Assembly: GCA_012515515.1 (NCBI GenBank)
Contig: JAAYYE010000010.1
Location: 1 to 64,000, forward strand
Origin: Minisyncoccota bacterium
GTDB taxonomy: Bacteria; Patescibacteria; Microgenomatia; UBA1400; PJMF01
Direction of reading: 5' to 3'
DNA: 64,000 nt
Shown here: positions 40,738 through 49,775 of the stretch, piece by piece
How positions within the stretch are numbered: the stretch's first letter is position 1
Layout: each line of letters starts with the position of its first letter
Notes under the pieces: model-generated
The model's input: the letters and a program-made list of their open reading frames with translations, nothing else
Databases searched by the model: none
Told to the model about the DNA's origin: nothing
Position numbers and translations under genes: made by a program

Positions 40738-41904
40738 ATGTACGAAATTATTATTTTTGTCTTAATTTTATCTTTTTTAGTCACAATTCATGAATTGGGA
40801 CACTATTTATTAGCCAGAAAAAACAAAATTATAATTAAGGAGTTCGGACTTGGTTATCCACCTCGTTTACTTAAACTATTCACCTTTCAAGGCACTGTTT
40901 TTTCCCTAAATGCTATTCCCTTCGGCGGTTTTGTAAAATTAGATGGTGAAGATGGTCCAGAAGAAGGTGAACAGGAATTACTTGATCAAAAAAAGACAAA
41001 ACCAGCCGCCAAGGACAAAAGCAAGGGTTGGGGGCCATTTTTTGAAAAATCAATGTCGGCTCGTTTGCAAACCTTAGCGGCAGGAGCTTTTTTTAATTTT
41101 ATTTTTGGAATTTTAGTTTTTAGTCTGGTTTATATTATCACCGGTGTTCCTCAAGAGTTGGGCAATCAAGCGCGAATTTATGAATTAAGCGAAAACTCTC
41201 CAGCTAAAATGGCTGGTATGCTGCCAAACACCAATATCATTGCTCTGTACAGTGATCAAGATGAACAGTGGGTTCAAGTGAGTAGTGTTGCCCAGGTACA
41301 AGAATACGTAGCTCATCATTTAGGAGAGGACATTAAAGTAAAGGCAACTAATCCCTGTCACAACACTGTTTGTCCAGACGACTATCAAGAGTTTTCCGTT
41401 TATTTAAGACGAGAGACAGAAAGACCCGAGTCAGAGGGTGCCATTGGGGTGGTATTTACAGATATGATTATTGAACAAGCTCCTTGGTATGTAGCACTCA
41501 TAAAAGGGCCTTATTACGCTATTAAAGATGCTTTAGGCTTGAGTATTTCAATTTTACAGGCTTTGGGCAAGCTAATTGTTGACTTAATTAAAGGACAATC
41601 TGTGTCGACGGATGTCGCTGGTCCAGTCGGTATTGTTCAACAAATTCAAACCCATGGTTATTTTGACGGAGGTTTCCTTAAAATTATTACTTTTGCGGCA
41701 TTATTGTCAATTAATTTGGCCGTGATGAACATGTTGCCCATCCCAGCTTTAGATGGTGGCAGAGTCTTTTTTATTCTATTAGAAAAATTATTTCCTAAAG
41801 AAAAAATTGAAAAAATAGCTAATTGGGCAAACTATGTTGGGTTTTTTATTTTAATTTTATTAATGATTGTTGTTTCTGTTAATGATGTGTTGAGACTTTT
41901 TTAA
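40738..41904 (+). CDS. rseP: Site-2 intramembrane metalloprotease RseP
   Basis: This M50 protease cuts transmembrane regulators inside the membrane. The 388-residue protein has the zinc site H18-E-L-G-H22 in the first helix, the membrane-re-entrant GFVKLDGEDGPEEGEQ region, a single PDZ-like domain (about 140-235) and the third zinc-ligand motif NMLPIPALDGGRVFF. An insert of charged residues follows the GEDG motif. It starts 2 bases after the frr stop. No RseA-type anti-sigma factor is present nearby, so the target is unknown. Confidence 0.93.
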   Translation: MYEIIIFVLILSFLVTIHELGHYLLARKNKIIIKEFGLGYPPRLLKLFTFQGTVFSLNAIPFGGFVKLDGEDGPEEGEQELLDQKKTKPAAKDKSKGWGPFFEKSMSARLQTLAAGAFFNFIFGILVFSLVYIITGVPQELGNQARIYELSENSPAKMAGMLPNTNIIALYSDQDEQWVQVSSVAQVQEYVAHHLGEDIKVKATNPCHNTVCPDDYQEFSVYLRRETERPESEGAIGVVFTDMIIEQAPWYVALIKGPYYAIKDALGLSISILQALGKLIVDLIKGQSVSTDVAGPVGIVQQIQTHGYFDGGFLKIITFAALLSINLAVMNMLPIPALDGGRVFFILLEKLFPKEKIEKIANWANYVGFFILILLMIVVSVNDVLRLF

Positions 41905-41916
41905 TAGTAATTTTGT

Positions 41917-41922
41917 TATATA
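41917..41922 (+). promoter_or_regulatory. Predicted -10 element of the 41931 gene
   Basis: TATATA ends 8 bases before the ATG at 41931, and no Shine-Dalgarno is seen. Confidence 0.35.
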
Positions 41923-41930
41923 AAGATCTT

Positions 41931-42179
41931 ATGGCAAAAAAACGTAGCAAAGCAGATAAAATTCGAGCTCGCGAGCGTTTGAAAAACGCTGTTAAGCCAG
42001 AAACAAAGCAAGAAAAATTGTTATCAAGCACACAAGCTCCGGAAAAATCAATAAACAGCAAAGCCTCTGACCTATTTCATGCTGAGCTGAAATATATTAA
42101 ACAAGACTTAAGAAAAACTGGCTTAGTTACTCTAGTTGTTTTAGTAGTTTTAGCTTTAATAACTTTGCGCTATACTTAG
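41931..42179 (+). CDS. Small tail-anchored membrane protein
   Basis: The 82-residue product has a strongly basic cytoplasmic domain (AKKRSKADKIRARERLKNAV) and one C-terminal membrane helix (about 60-80) with almost nothing beyond it. I chose the ATG at 41931 because the -10-like element lies just upstream; a frame from 41913 would add six residues. It might bind nucleic acid or the ribosome at the membrane. No family is recognised. Confidence 0.65.
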   Translation: MAKKRSKADKIRARERLKNAVKPETKQEKLLSSTQAPEKSINSKASDLFHAELKYIKQDLRKTGLVTLVVLVVLALITLRYT

Positions 42180-42213
42180 TTTTGTCAAATTCAAGAAAGG
42201 CAGTAGAACAAAT

Positions 42214-43401
42214 ATGTCTAAAAAAAATTTAATTATTTTATTATGTGTTTATTTAGCATCTAGCTTTGTGTCTTTTTTCACTTTTTCCTATTTTTCTAAA
42301 AAAGCCACTGCAGGTAGCCAAGTAGCTCAAGAACAACAAGAATCATTACTGGCTGGCTTATTAAATATCGATCCCAATGAAGCCAAGGATCAAGCCTGTC
42401 CATTAAACGGCAAATATTACACATTAACAGAAAAAAATGCTTGGGAAACTCGACGACCACTATTTGTCATGATCGAAAACTCTCCCGATGCCAGACCTCA
42501 CTCAGGATTAAGTAGAGCTGACGTGATTTTTGAAGCGGTGGCTGAGGGTGGAGTGACTCGTTTTGGTGCTCTTTATTATTGTGCAGCACAAAATGAAAAC
42601 GTCATCATTGCTCCAGTGCGTAGTGCTCGTACTTATTTTGTAGACTGGGCTTCCGGCTTTAATTTACCATTATATGTACATGTCGGAGGAGCCAATGTGG
42701 CTGGTCCAAGCAATGCCTTAGGACAAATTGGCGATTATGGTTGGCGAGGGGAAAACGACATGGATCAATTTTCCATTGGTTATCCAACTTTTGTCCGTAA
42801 TTACAGTCGTGTTCCTGGTAAAGAAGTTGCTACCGAGCACACTATGCAATCTGATACTGAAGCATTATGGGAAGTGGCAACTGAACGAGGTTGGACCAAC
42901 TTAACACCAGCCAGGACAATTGGCTATCAAAAAGTTGCTGCTGCCCCATGGCAGGATCATTACCAAGGCTGGACTTATGAAACAGAAATTCCAACGCCAG
43001 GTTTAGTGCAAAAAATCAGCTATGATTTTTGGTCTGGATATAATCAATTTTCTGTAGAATGGAACTACGACCAGGAGCTAGACGCTTATAAAAGAAGTAC
43101 TGCTGGAGAAGAACAACGTGATTTAAATAATGATGAGGTGATGGCATCAAGCACCGTCATAGTTTTATTTGCCCAAGAAAAAGGCCCGATTAATGAGCTA
43201 AAACACATGCTTTATACCACCACTGGACGAGGCAAGGCCCTAATCTTTAAACATGGTCAAGACCCAATTGATGCCAATTGGAGCAAAGCTAGCAGAGAAG
43301 CGGAGTTAGAATTTACCGATGTTCGCGGTAAAGCAATTGAGCTAGCAAGAGGTCAAGTCTGGATCAGTGTTCTTGCCACTGGCAGCGAAGTTGTTTACTA
43401 A
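42214..43401 (+). CDS. DUF3048 (YerB-like) exported protein
   Basis: This 395-residue protein has an N-terminal membrane helix (about 5-25) and a DUF3048 region: RPLFVMIENSPDARPHSGLSRADVIFEAVAEGGVTRFGALYY, VRSARTYFVDWA and HVGGANVAG. A C-terminal half has FSVEWNYD and a conserved end. B. subtilis YerB is a lipoprotein of this family; here no lipobox cysteine is visible and the helix would act as an anchor. The molecular function of the family is not established. A strong terminator follows. Confidence 0.9.
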   Translation: MSKKNLIILLCVYLASSFVSFFTFSYFSKKATAGSQVAQEQQESLLAGLLNIDPNEAKDQACPLNGKYYTLTEKNAWETRRPLFVMIENSPDARPHSGLSRADVIFEAVAEGGVTRFGALYYCAAQNENVIIAPVRSARTYFVDWASGFNLPLYVHVGGANVAGPSNALGQIGDYGWRGENDMDQFSIGYPTFVRNYSRVPGKEVATEHTMQSDTEALWEVATERGWTNLTPARTIGYQKVAAAPWQDHYQGWTYETEIPTPGLVQKISYDFWSGYNQFSVEWNYDQELDAYKRSTAGEEQRDLNNDEVMASSTVIVLFAQEKGPINELKHMLYTTTGRGKALIFKHGQDPIDANWSKASREAELEFTDVRGKAIELARGQVWISVLATGSEVVY

Positions 43402-43421
43402 AAAGATTTGTCTTTAATAAG

Positions 43422-43448
43422 AAGCCGGCGATAGCCGGCTTATTTTTA
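43422..43448 (+). terminator. Intrinsic terminator after the DUF3048 gene
   Basis: An 8-base GC-rich stem (AAGCCGGC / GCCGGCTT) with a GATA loop is followed by ATTTTT. Confidence 0.9.
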
Positions 43449-43544
43449 CTAATTGTAGCGAATTTATCTCTTGTATTTTTGTTTTTAATCGCTTAAAATT
43501 GAGTAAATATTTGTTTCAAAATTAATCATTAACATAAGGGAAAT

Positions 43545-44144
43545 ATGTCTTGTCTCAATGATTTATTAATTTCTAAGGTGAGAGTTAAAGTATTAGAATT
43601 ATTCTTCAAAAACCCTGAAGAAATTTATTATGTTCGAGAAATTACTCGCCTTGTCAAAGAAGAAATTAACGCAGTCAGAAGAGAGCTAGAACGAATGTTA
43701 GAGTGTGGTTTGTTAAAAAGTGAACAAAGAGCTAATCGTTTATATTATTATTTAAACAAAAACTATCTTTACTATCAAGAATTACAAAGAATTGTGGCCA
43801 AAAGCACTGGTTTAGGTAAAAAAATTCGTCGTTACCGCCGTAAACTTGGCACCTTATCCTTTGTTGTTTTTTCTGGAACTTTTATTGCTCATCAAACTCC
43901 TCGCCCCGACGAACTAGATATTATTTTTGTTGGTGATGTGGTCTTGCCCGAATTAGAGCAATTAATCAAGGCTGAGCAGGTTGAGTTGGGAAGAGAAATC
44001 AACTACGCGGTCTTAAGTGCTGATGAATTTGAATTTCGCAAAACTCGTCGCGATCCTTTTGTAATGGAATTTCTTTACGCTGTGAGAGCGATGATTATTG
44101 GTGAAGAAAATGAATTTGTGCAGCGAAATTTACCAACTAATTAA
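43545..44144 (+). CDS. Winged-helix regulator with degenerate nucleotidyltransferase-like domain
   Basis: The 199-residue soluble protein begins with a winged-helix DNA-binding domain (KVRVKVLELFFKNPEEIYYVREITRLVKEEINAVRRELERMLECGLL, residues 11-57, with the recognition helix in the second half). Its second domain has VVFSGTFIAHQ and PDELDIIFVGDV, echoing the G-S and D-x-D motifs of minimal nucleotidyltransferases, but with the G-S replaced. It is probably a transcription regulator with a non-catalytic sensor domain. It is followed 15 bases later by secD and may affect it. An AAGGG sits shortly before the ATG. Confidence 0.75.
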   Translation: MSCLNDLLISKVRVKVLELFFKNPEEIYYVREITRLVKEEINAVRRELERMLECGLLKSEQRANRLYYYLNKNYLYYQELQRIVAKSTGLGKKIRRYRRKLGTLSFVVFSGTFIAHQTPRPDELDIIFVGDVVLPELEQLIKAEQVELGREINYAVLSADEFEFRKTRRDPFVMEFLYAVRAMIIGEENEFVQRNLPTN

Positions 44145-44159
44145 TAGATTATTCACTCC

Positions 44160-45554
44160 ATGATAAAAAAAACAAAACCGAGCGCTCTAATATTACTCTT
44201 AGTATTGTTTTTAATTGGCGCTTACATCGCTTTTCCTAATCGTTTGACTGTAGATCAGAAATTATTTAACAAGCAGATTAAATTTGAAATTAATAAAAAG
44301 CCGATTGATTTTTATTTTTGGGGAAAACATATTTATAAAGATTTTCAATTAAAAAAAGGTTTGGACATTCAGGGTGGAATGCAGGTAGTTTTAAGAGCCA
44401 ACATGGATGAGATTGTTCCTGAAAATCGAGATGCCGCTTTAGAATCAGCTCGAGAAATTATTAGTCGCAGGGTTGATTTATATGGCATTAGTGAGCCGAC
44501 CATTCAAGCAGCTCGTTTTGAAAATGATTATCGATTAATTGTGGAATTGCCCGGCGTCGATGATCCACAACAAGCTTTGGATTTGGTTGGAAAAACTGCT
44601 GAATTAGAGTTTCTCATCGAAAAAGAATTGACTGAAGAGGAAATAGCTGTTGCGACTCAATCAGCTGATTTTTTAAATACTTATTTTGTTGAAACAGGTT
44701 TGACTGGTCAGCAACTAAAACTTGCACAATTACAATTTGATCAACAAACTAACAAGCCGCTCATTGCCCTGGAGTTTAATGATCAGGGTCGTGATTTGTT
44801 TGCGGATATTACCAAAAATAATATTGACAAAGTTTTAGCAATTTTCATGGATGGATCGCCAGTGGTCATGCCCAGAATTTCTACTGCCATTTTAGATGGT
44901 CGTGCAGTGATGACGGGCGATTTTACAATTGATGAAGCCAAGAATTTAGCCATTCAACTCAATGCAGGAGCTTTACCAGTTAGAATTGAAGTCTTAGAGC
45001 AAAAAAATATTGGTGCAAGTTTAGGTGATAATTCAGTGCAAAAAAGCATTAATGCTGGTTTGGTGGGTTTAGCCATGGTAATTTTGTTTATGATTCTGTA
45101 TTACGGCTGGTTGGGTTTTATTTCATCCATCGCTTTAATTATTTATGCGACTTTAACCATTGCTCTTTATAAAATTATTGGAGTGGTCTTAACAGTGCCT
45201 GGAATAGCTGGTTTGATTATTACGATTGGCATGGCACTTGATGCTAATATTCTGATTTTTGAAAGAATGAAAGAGGAACAGCGCGCAGGTAAATCATATG
45301 CAGAATCAATGGAACTGGGTTTTGGTCGAGCTTGGGATACGGTTAAGGATGCCAATTTGGCGTCAATTGTTACCGCTCTAGTTTTAATTAATCCGCTTAA
45401 TTTATCTTTTTTAAACACTAGTGGTTTAGTTAAGGGCTTTGGCATTACTTTTTTACTGGGGAGTTTATTGAGCATGTTTACTGGTGTTACTGTGTCAAGA
45501 ATTTTAGTGCGCCTTATTATGCCACTAGTTAAAGCTAAGGAATTTAAATCATGA
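44160..45554 (+). CDS. secD: Protein translocase subunit SecD
   Basis: SecD uses the proton motive force to help the Sec pathway move proteins across the membrane. The 464-residue protein has one N-terminal helix and the extracytoplasmic P1 domain with KKGLDIQGGMQVVLRANM and ISRRVDLYGISEPTIQ. The later conserved PFAM block includes AIQLNAGALPVRIEVLEQ. The five C-terminal helices contain MALDANILIFERMKEE, the proton-relay region. Its stop overlaps the secF start by four bases. Confidence 0.95.
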   Translation: MIKKTKPSALILLLVLFLIGAYIAFPNRLTVDQKLFNKQIKFEINKKPIDFYFWGKHIYKDFQLKKGLDIQGGMQVVLRANMDEIVPENRDAALESAREIISRRVDLYGISEPTIQAARFENDYRLIVELPGVDDPQQALDLVGKTAELEFLIEKELTEEEIAVATQSADFLNTYFVETGLTGQQLKLAQLQFDQQTNKPLIALEFNDQGRDLFADITKNNIDKVLAIFMDGSPVVMPRISTAILDGRAVMTGDFTIDEAKNLAIQLNAGALPVRIEVLEQKNIGASLGDNSVQKSINAGLVGLAMVILFMILYYGWLGFISSIALIIYATLTIALYKIIGVVLTVPGIAGLIITIGMALDANILIFERMKEEQRAGKSYAESMELGFGRAWDTVKDANLASIVTALVLINPLNLSFLNTSGLVKGFGITFLLGSLLSMFTGVTVSRILVRLIMPLVKAKEFKS

Positions 45555-46447
45555 ATCTAATGAAATATAAAAAATTATATTTTTTCATATCAGCGATTTT
45601 TTTAATTCCAGGATTAATTTCTCTAATGCTATATGGTTTAAAACCAGCGATTGATTTTGCTGGAGGTAGCTTATTAGAAATCAATCTTCTCAACAAAGAA
45701 TCAAGCACTATTGAAGAACAAGAAGAATTAAAAAATGATTTGCAGCCAGTGTTTGCGGTTGATACGATCCAAACCAGTGGCCCCAACAGCGAAATTTTCC
45801 GAGGTAAAGAAATAAGCAATGAAGCAAAGGAACAAGCTTTAGCTATCATTGAAGAGCGGTATGGCGAAATCGAATTACTGCGTTTTGAAAGTATTGGTCC
45901 GGTTTTGGGCCAAGAATTATTAAAAAAAGCTATTAACGCTGTTTTAATAGTGGCAGGTGTAATTATTATCTATATATGGCAACAATTTCATGATTTAAAA
46001 TACGGTATTTCTGCTGTTTTAGCGATGTTTCACGATACATTAATTTTACTGGGAATTTTTAGTTTATTGGGACACTTTTCTGGCGTCGAAGTTGATGTTT
46101 TATTTATCACCGCGGTCTTAACTTCTTTATCATTCTCCATTCATGACACCATTGTTGTTTATAATCGCATCCGCGAATTGAAAAAAACCCATCGACAATT
46201 ATCTTTAACAGCAATTGCCAATTTAGCAGTTGGCAAAACCCTAAGTCGCTCAATCAATGATTCCTTGACGATTATTATTATGTTGTTATCCTTGGTTTTA
46301 CTTGGCGGTGAGAGTATTCGTTATTTTTCTTTAGCTCTCTTAATTGGAGCCATAACCGGCACTTATTCCAGTAGTTTTATTGCTGTGCCAATTCTACTTG
46401 TTTGGGAAGAAATTAGTAATAAACGTGCGCAAGCTAAAAGCAATTAA
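45551..46447 (+). CDS. secF: Protein translocase subunit SecF
   Basis: SecF is the partner of SecD. The 298-residue protein has one helix followed by IDFAGGSLLEI, a small extracytoplasmic domain (about 45-125) and five further helices. They carry the SecD/SecF motif DTIVVYNRIRE and GKTLSRSINDSLTIIIMLLSLVLLGGE. It is translationally coupled to secD. The end is convergent with the CCA enzyme gene with a four-base overlap. Confidence 0.95.
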   Translation: MNLMKYKKLYFFISAIFLIPGLISLMLYGLKPAIDFAGGSLLEINLLNKESSTIEEQEELKNDLQPVFAVDTIQTSGPNSEIFRGKEISNEAKEQALAIIEERYGEIELLRFESIGPVLGQELLKKAINAVLIVAGVIIIYIWQQFHDLKYGISAVLAMFHDTLILLGIFSLLGHFSGVEVDVLFITAVLTSLSFSIHDTIVVYNRIRELKKTHRQLSLTAIANLAVGKTLSRSINDSLTIIIMLLSLVLLGGESIRYFSLALLIGAITGTYSSSFIAVPILLVWEEISNKRAQAKSN

Positions 46448-48060
46448 TTATTAGTTGCTTTGATAATTTTCTGTGTTTCTTCTATTAGTGAAGGTTTGGT
46501 GTTGAGTGCTGGATTTTCCATGACTTCTTCTAAAAGCTGATTTAGAATTTGGCCAATGAGTGGACCAGGCTTTAATTGAAATTCATCCATAATCACCTGG
46601 CCATTAATGGCCAAATCACTTAAATCCATGGGCTGATTGAGTTGTTCAATAATTCTTTTTTTAAATTCTTCTAAACGCCAACTAGTTTTTTTGGCTCCAC
46701 TACCTAAACGATCGCCCTCTCTCAAATCAAGAATATCATCAATATTTTCTAAAGAAACTTTTTTAATAAAGCGTCTGATTGAGGCGTCGCTGTGGTCAGT
46801 TTGATAATAAAACATATGATATCTAACCAAAATAAATATTCTTTGCACGTCTTTTTTTGAAAGTCTTAGTCTTTTGGCAATTTTACTTGCTATTCTTGCA
46901 CCCAAGACCTCATGATTATAAAAAGAAATTTCTTGATCTTTTTTTTCATAAGTATCTGGTTTGCCAATATCATGAATTAGGGTAGCTAAGCGAACCACTG
47001 GATCCTTGCTAGGACAAGTAGCTAAAGCATCAAGACTATGGGTCCACACATCGGTCTTATGATGTCCCGATTGATCCATGTTTTTACCCATTTTTAACTC
47101 TGGAATAATGTGATTTAACAAGCCACCTTCGTCTAAAAGCTTGACGCCTCTAGCTGGATCGGGGGAAGCTAAGATTTTCATCATTTCCCCACCAACTCTT
47201 TCAGCGCTAATAAAGGACAAGGAATCATGATTGTTTTGAATAGACAAAAATGTTTCTTTTTCCAGTTCCATGTTTAGTTGCACTGCCAGTCGGATGGCCC
47301 TCAGCATTCTTAAAGCATCTTCAGCAAAGCGTTCATTGGGATTGCCCACTGTTCTGATTAAACCAGCTTTTAAATCTTGAAAGCCTTGGAACTCATCTAT
47401 TAGTTGCCAATCATTGCTTTGGAGTTGATAATTTTCTAGAATAGATTGTTTTTCAAAAATATGTTTTAAACTTTGTTTGTCTATGGCGATTGCCATAGCG
47501 TTAACTGTAAAATCACGTCGACTTAAATCATCAGTAATGGTTTTGCCCCAAGCAACTGATTCTGGTCGGCGATGGTCTGCATAATTGCCATCGCTACGAA
47601 AAGTAGTGATCTCAAATGGCGGCAAATAAACTTTAGGAGCATTCTGTTCAATTATTTTTTTCGAATCAAGAACCTTATCTTTCAATGAATAATGGATTTT
47701 TTTAGCTGTTTTAAGATTAATTATTTTTTCTTTTTGATTTATTTTATAGAGAGCTGTTTCGTGATCCAGCAATCTTTGATAAATATTTTTTTTGGGTAAA
47801 CCCCAATTTTGTTTAATTAATTGCTGTAATAAATTCTCATGAGTAATGCTTACTGTGCCGAATTGATTTTCATAAAAACTTTCAGGGAAAACCTGCTGAA
47901 TTTCTTGAGGATTGGCATTGGTGGTAAAATCAAAATCATTAATTAACTCTTGTTTAAGCATTAAATCGCGAACAGCTCCGCCAACTAAATAGGCTTCAAA
48001 ACCAGCCTCTTGAAGAGCATAAATAATGTAAAGCGATTCAAATGGTAAATTTAATTGCAT
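46444..48060 (-). CDS. cca: CCA tRNA nucleotidyltransferase with HD domain and unusual insertion
   Basis: This enzyme adds CCA to tRNA 3' ends, which is needed here because both tRNA genes in the window lack CCA. The 538-residue protein has the class II nucleotidyltransferase motif LVGGAVRDLM and the metal pair D42-F-D44, then FGTVSI. The next conserved strand, PFEITTFRSDGNYADHRRPE, begins only at about residue 148, leaving an insertion of about 70 residues (76-146). The flexible NAMAIAI and DALRMLRAIRLA motifs follow, then a C-terminal HD domain (TLIHDIGKP). The gene is divergent from recJ and shares its promoter region. Confidence 0.93.
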   Translation of the reverse strand: MQLNLPFESLYIIYALQEAGFEAYLVGGAVRDLMLKQELINDFDFTTNANPQEIQQVFPESFYENQFGTVSITHENLLQQLIKQNWGLPKKNIYQRLLDHETALYKINQKEKIINLKTAKKIHYSLKDKVLDSKKIIEQNAPKVYLPPFEITTFRSDGNYADHRRPESVAWGKTITDDLSRRDFTVNAMAIAIDKQSLKHIFEKQSILENYQLQSNDWQLIDEFQGFQDLKAGLIRTVGNPNERFAEDALRMLRAIRLAVQLNMELEKETFLSIQNNHDSLSFISAERVGGEMMKILASPDPARGVKLLDEGGLLNHIIPELKMGKNMDQSGHHKTDVWTHSLDALATCPSKDPVVRLATLIHDIGKPDTYEKKDQEISFYNHEVLGARIASKIAKRLRLSKKDVQRIFILVRYHMFYYQTDHSDASIRRFIKKVSLENIDDILDLREGDRLGSGAKKTSWRLEEFKKRIIEQLNQPMDLSDLAINGQVIMDEFQLKPGPLIGQILNQLLEEVMENPALNTKPSLIEETQKIIKATNN

Positions 48061-48065
48061 GAGGT

Positions 48066-48072
48066 TATTATA
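48066..48072. promoter_or_regulatory. Shared -10 region of divergent cca and recJ
   Basis: The 20-base gap between the start codons contains TATTATA. On the plus strand TATTAT (48066-48071) lies 9 bases before the recJ ATG. On the minus strand TATAAT (48072-48067) lies 6 bases before the cca ATG. Neither gene has a Shine-Dalgarno. Confidence 0.6.
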
Positions 48073-48080
48073 AAAGAACT

Positions 48081-49769
48081 ATGAAGAAATGGCAGTTGCA
48101 ATCTAAAACAGTGGTGACAGACAAGAATCAACTGCTGGCGGTCTTGTTAAAAAATCGCCACATTACTGAGCAAAAAAGCTCTGCTTTTTTTCAAGCTCCG
48201 CATCCCAAAACCTGGCAATTAAGTCAATTGGGTTTTAGTCAGAGGGCTTTTAATAAAATTAAAAAACGATTGCTACTGGCTAAAAAAAATCAAGAAAAAG
48301 TCTATATTTTTGGAGATTATGATAGTGATGGAATTTGTGCAAGTGTTGTGCTATGGGAAGGTTTGAAGTTTTTTGGAATTACTAGTTTGCCTTTTATCCC
48401 TAATCGTCAAGAGCACGGTTATGGTTTGTCGATCAAAGCTTTAAAAGATTTATTTGCCAGTAAAGGTAAAGCAGATTTACTCATTACTGTTGATAATGGG
48501 ATTGTCGCCTTACCTGCCTTAGAATATTTGGCTAATGAGGGGGTTGAAGTGATAGTAACTGATCATCATCAGGCTGATAAGCAAAAATTACCCGTTTTAG
48601 CCAGTTTTCACTCTACCAAAATGTGTGGGGCAGCAGTGGCTTGGTTTTTACTTAATGAATTATTTAAAAGTCATCAAGACCAAAAGCAGGCTGATAATTT
48701 TTTAAATGAATTATTGTCTTTGGTAGCTATTGCCACAGTCACTGATTTAATGCCACTGCAAGATCTTAATCGCAGCTTAGTTGTTCATGGTTTATTAGCT
48801 TTACAGAAAACTGATCGCCCTGGTTTATTAGCTCTTTATCAATTAGCTGGAATTAATAAAGCTGAAATAAGTAGTTATCACTTGGGATATGTCATTGGTC
48901 CAAGGATTAATGCTATGGGACGATTGGCAGATAGTATGGATGCAGTGCGTTTGCTATGCACAAACAATGACAAACGAGCAAAACAATTAGCCCATCTTCT
49001 ACAAGACACCAATGTTGAAAGACAAGACTTAACCAATGACTTAATTCTTCAAGCAGAAGCCTCGCTTAGCGAAAAAGCAAAAAAAGCATCACTGATTATT
49101 GTTGATGGTGAGTATCATGAGGGAATAATAGGTTTATTAGCGGGTAAACTATCGGAAAAATTTCTAAAACCTTGTGTTGTTATATCTGTGCCCGCCAATG
49201 CCAGCGATAAAAAGTTGGTGATTAAAGCCTCAGCAAGATCACTGCCTGGTTTCAACATTACTGATTTTTTAAGACAAGTAGAAAATGACTTATTGAGTGT
49301 TGGTGGGCACCCTTTAGCAGCTGGTTTTTCTTTAAATTTAGAGAAATTAGAGTCAGTTAAAAAAAAGCTTTTAACCCTGGCAAAAAAACAACTTAGCAAT
49401 ATTTCACTTAAACCGCAAATTCGCGTAGATTGTCCAATCTCAAGCAAATTGCTCAACTTAGACTGCGCTTTGGCATTAGAAGCTTTTGAACCTTATGGCA
49501 ATACTAATCCTCGACCAGTTTTTTTATTAGAAAATTTATTGTTAAATAATTTTAAGAATTTGGGCAAAGATAATAAGCATGCAAAATTATTTTTTTCCAC
49601 TCCTGAAAGTAAACAAGAAATTGTTGTTTTAGCTTGGAGATTTCAAGAGCAAGACCTTCAATTTACTATTGGTCAAAAATTCGATCTACTAGTTACTCTT
49701 GCCATCAATTCTTGGAAAAACAACAAACAACTACAAATAAATCTACTAGATATTAGAGAAAAAAACTAA
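48081..49769 (+). CDS. recJ: Single-stranded-DNA exonuclease RecJ
   Basis: RecJ degrades single-stranded DNA 5' to 3' in recombination and repair. The 562-residue protein has the DHH phosphoesterase motifs FGDYDSDGICAS (motif I), VTVDNGIVA, VIVTDHHQ (DHH), GAAVAWFLLNEL, and the DHHA1 motifs VGGHPLAAGFSL and KASARSLPGFNI. A C-terminal OB-fold region with LENLLLNNFKNLGKD and HAKLFF completes it. It has a leaderless-type start and is divergent from cca. Confidence 0.94.
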   Translation: MKKWQLQSKTVVTDKNQLLAVLLKNRHITEQKSSAFFQAPHPKTWQLSQLGFSQRAFNKIKKRLLLAKKNQEKVYIFGDYDSDGICASVVLWEGLKFFGITSLPFIPNRQEHGYGLSIKALKDLFASKGKADLLITVDNGIVALPALEYLANEGVEVIVTDHHQADKQKLPVLASFHSTKMCGAAVAWFLLNELFKSHQDQKQADNFLNELLSLVAIATVTDLMPLQDLNRSLVVHGLLALQKTDRPGLLALYQLAGINKAEISSYHLGYVIGPRINAMGRLADSMDAVRLLCTNNDKRAKQLAHLLQDTNVERQDLTNDLILQAEASLSEKAKKASLIIVDGEYHEGIIGLLAGKLSEKFLKPCVVISVPANASDKKLVIKASARSLPGFNITDFLRQVENDLLSVGGHPLAAGFSLNLEKLESVKKKLLTLAKKQLSNISLKPQIRVDCPISSKLLNLDCALALEAFEPYGNTNPRPVFLLENLLLNNFKNLGKDNKHAKLFFSTPESKQEIVVLAWRFQEQDLQFTIGQKFDLLVTLAINSWKNNKQLQINLLDIREKN

Positions 49770-49775
49770 TTTTTT

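Noticed and set aside
45544..45849. Minus-strand frames over secD/secF and many other opposite-strand frames
   Set aside because: They are antisense to well-recognised genes, have no family features and no start signals, and are shadows of the coding strand.
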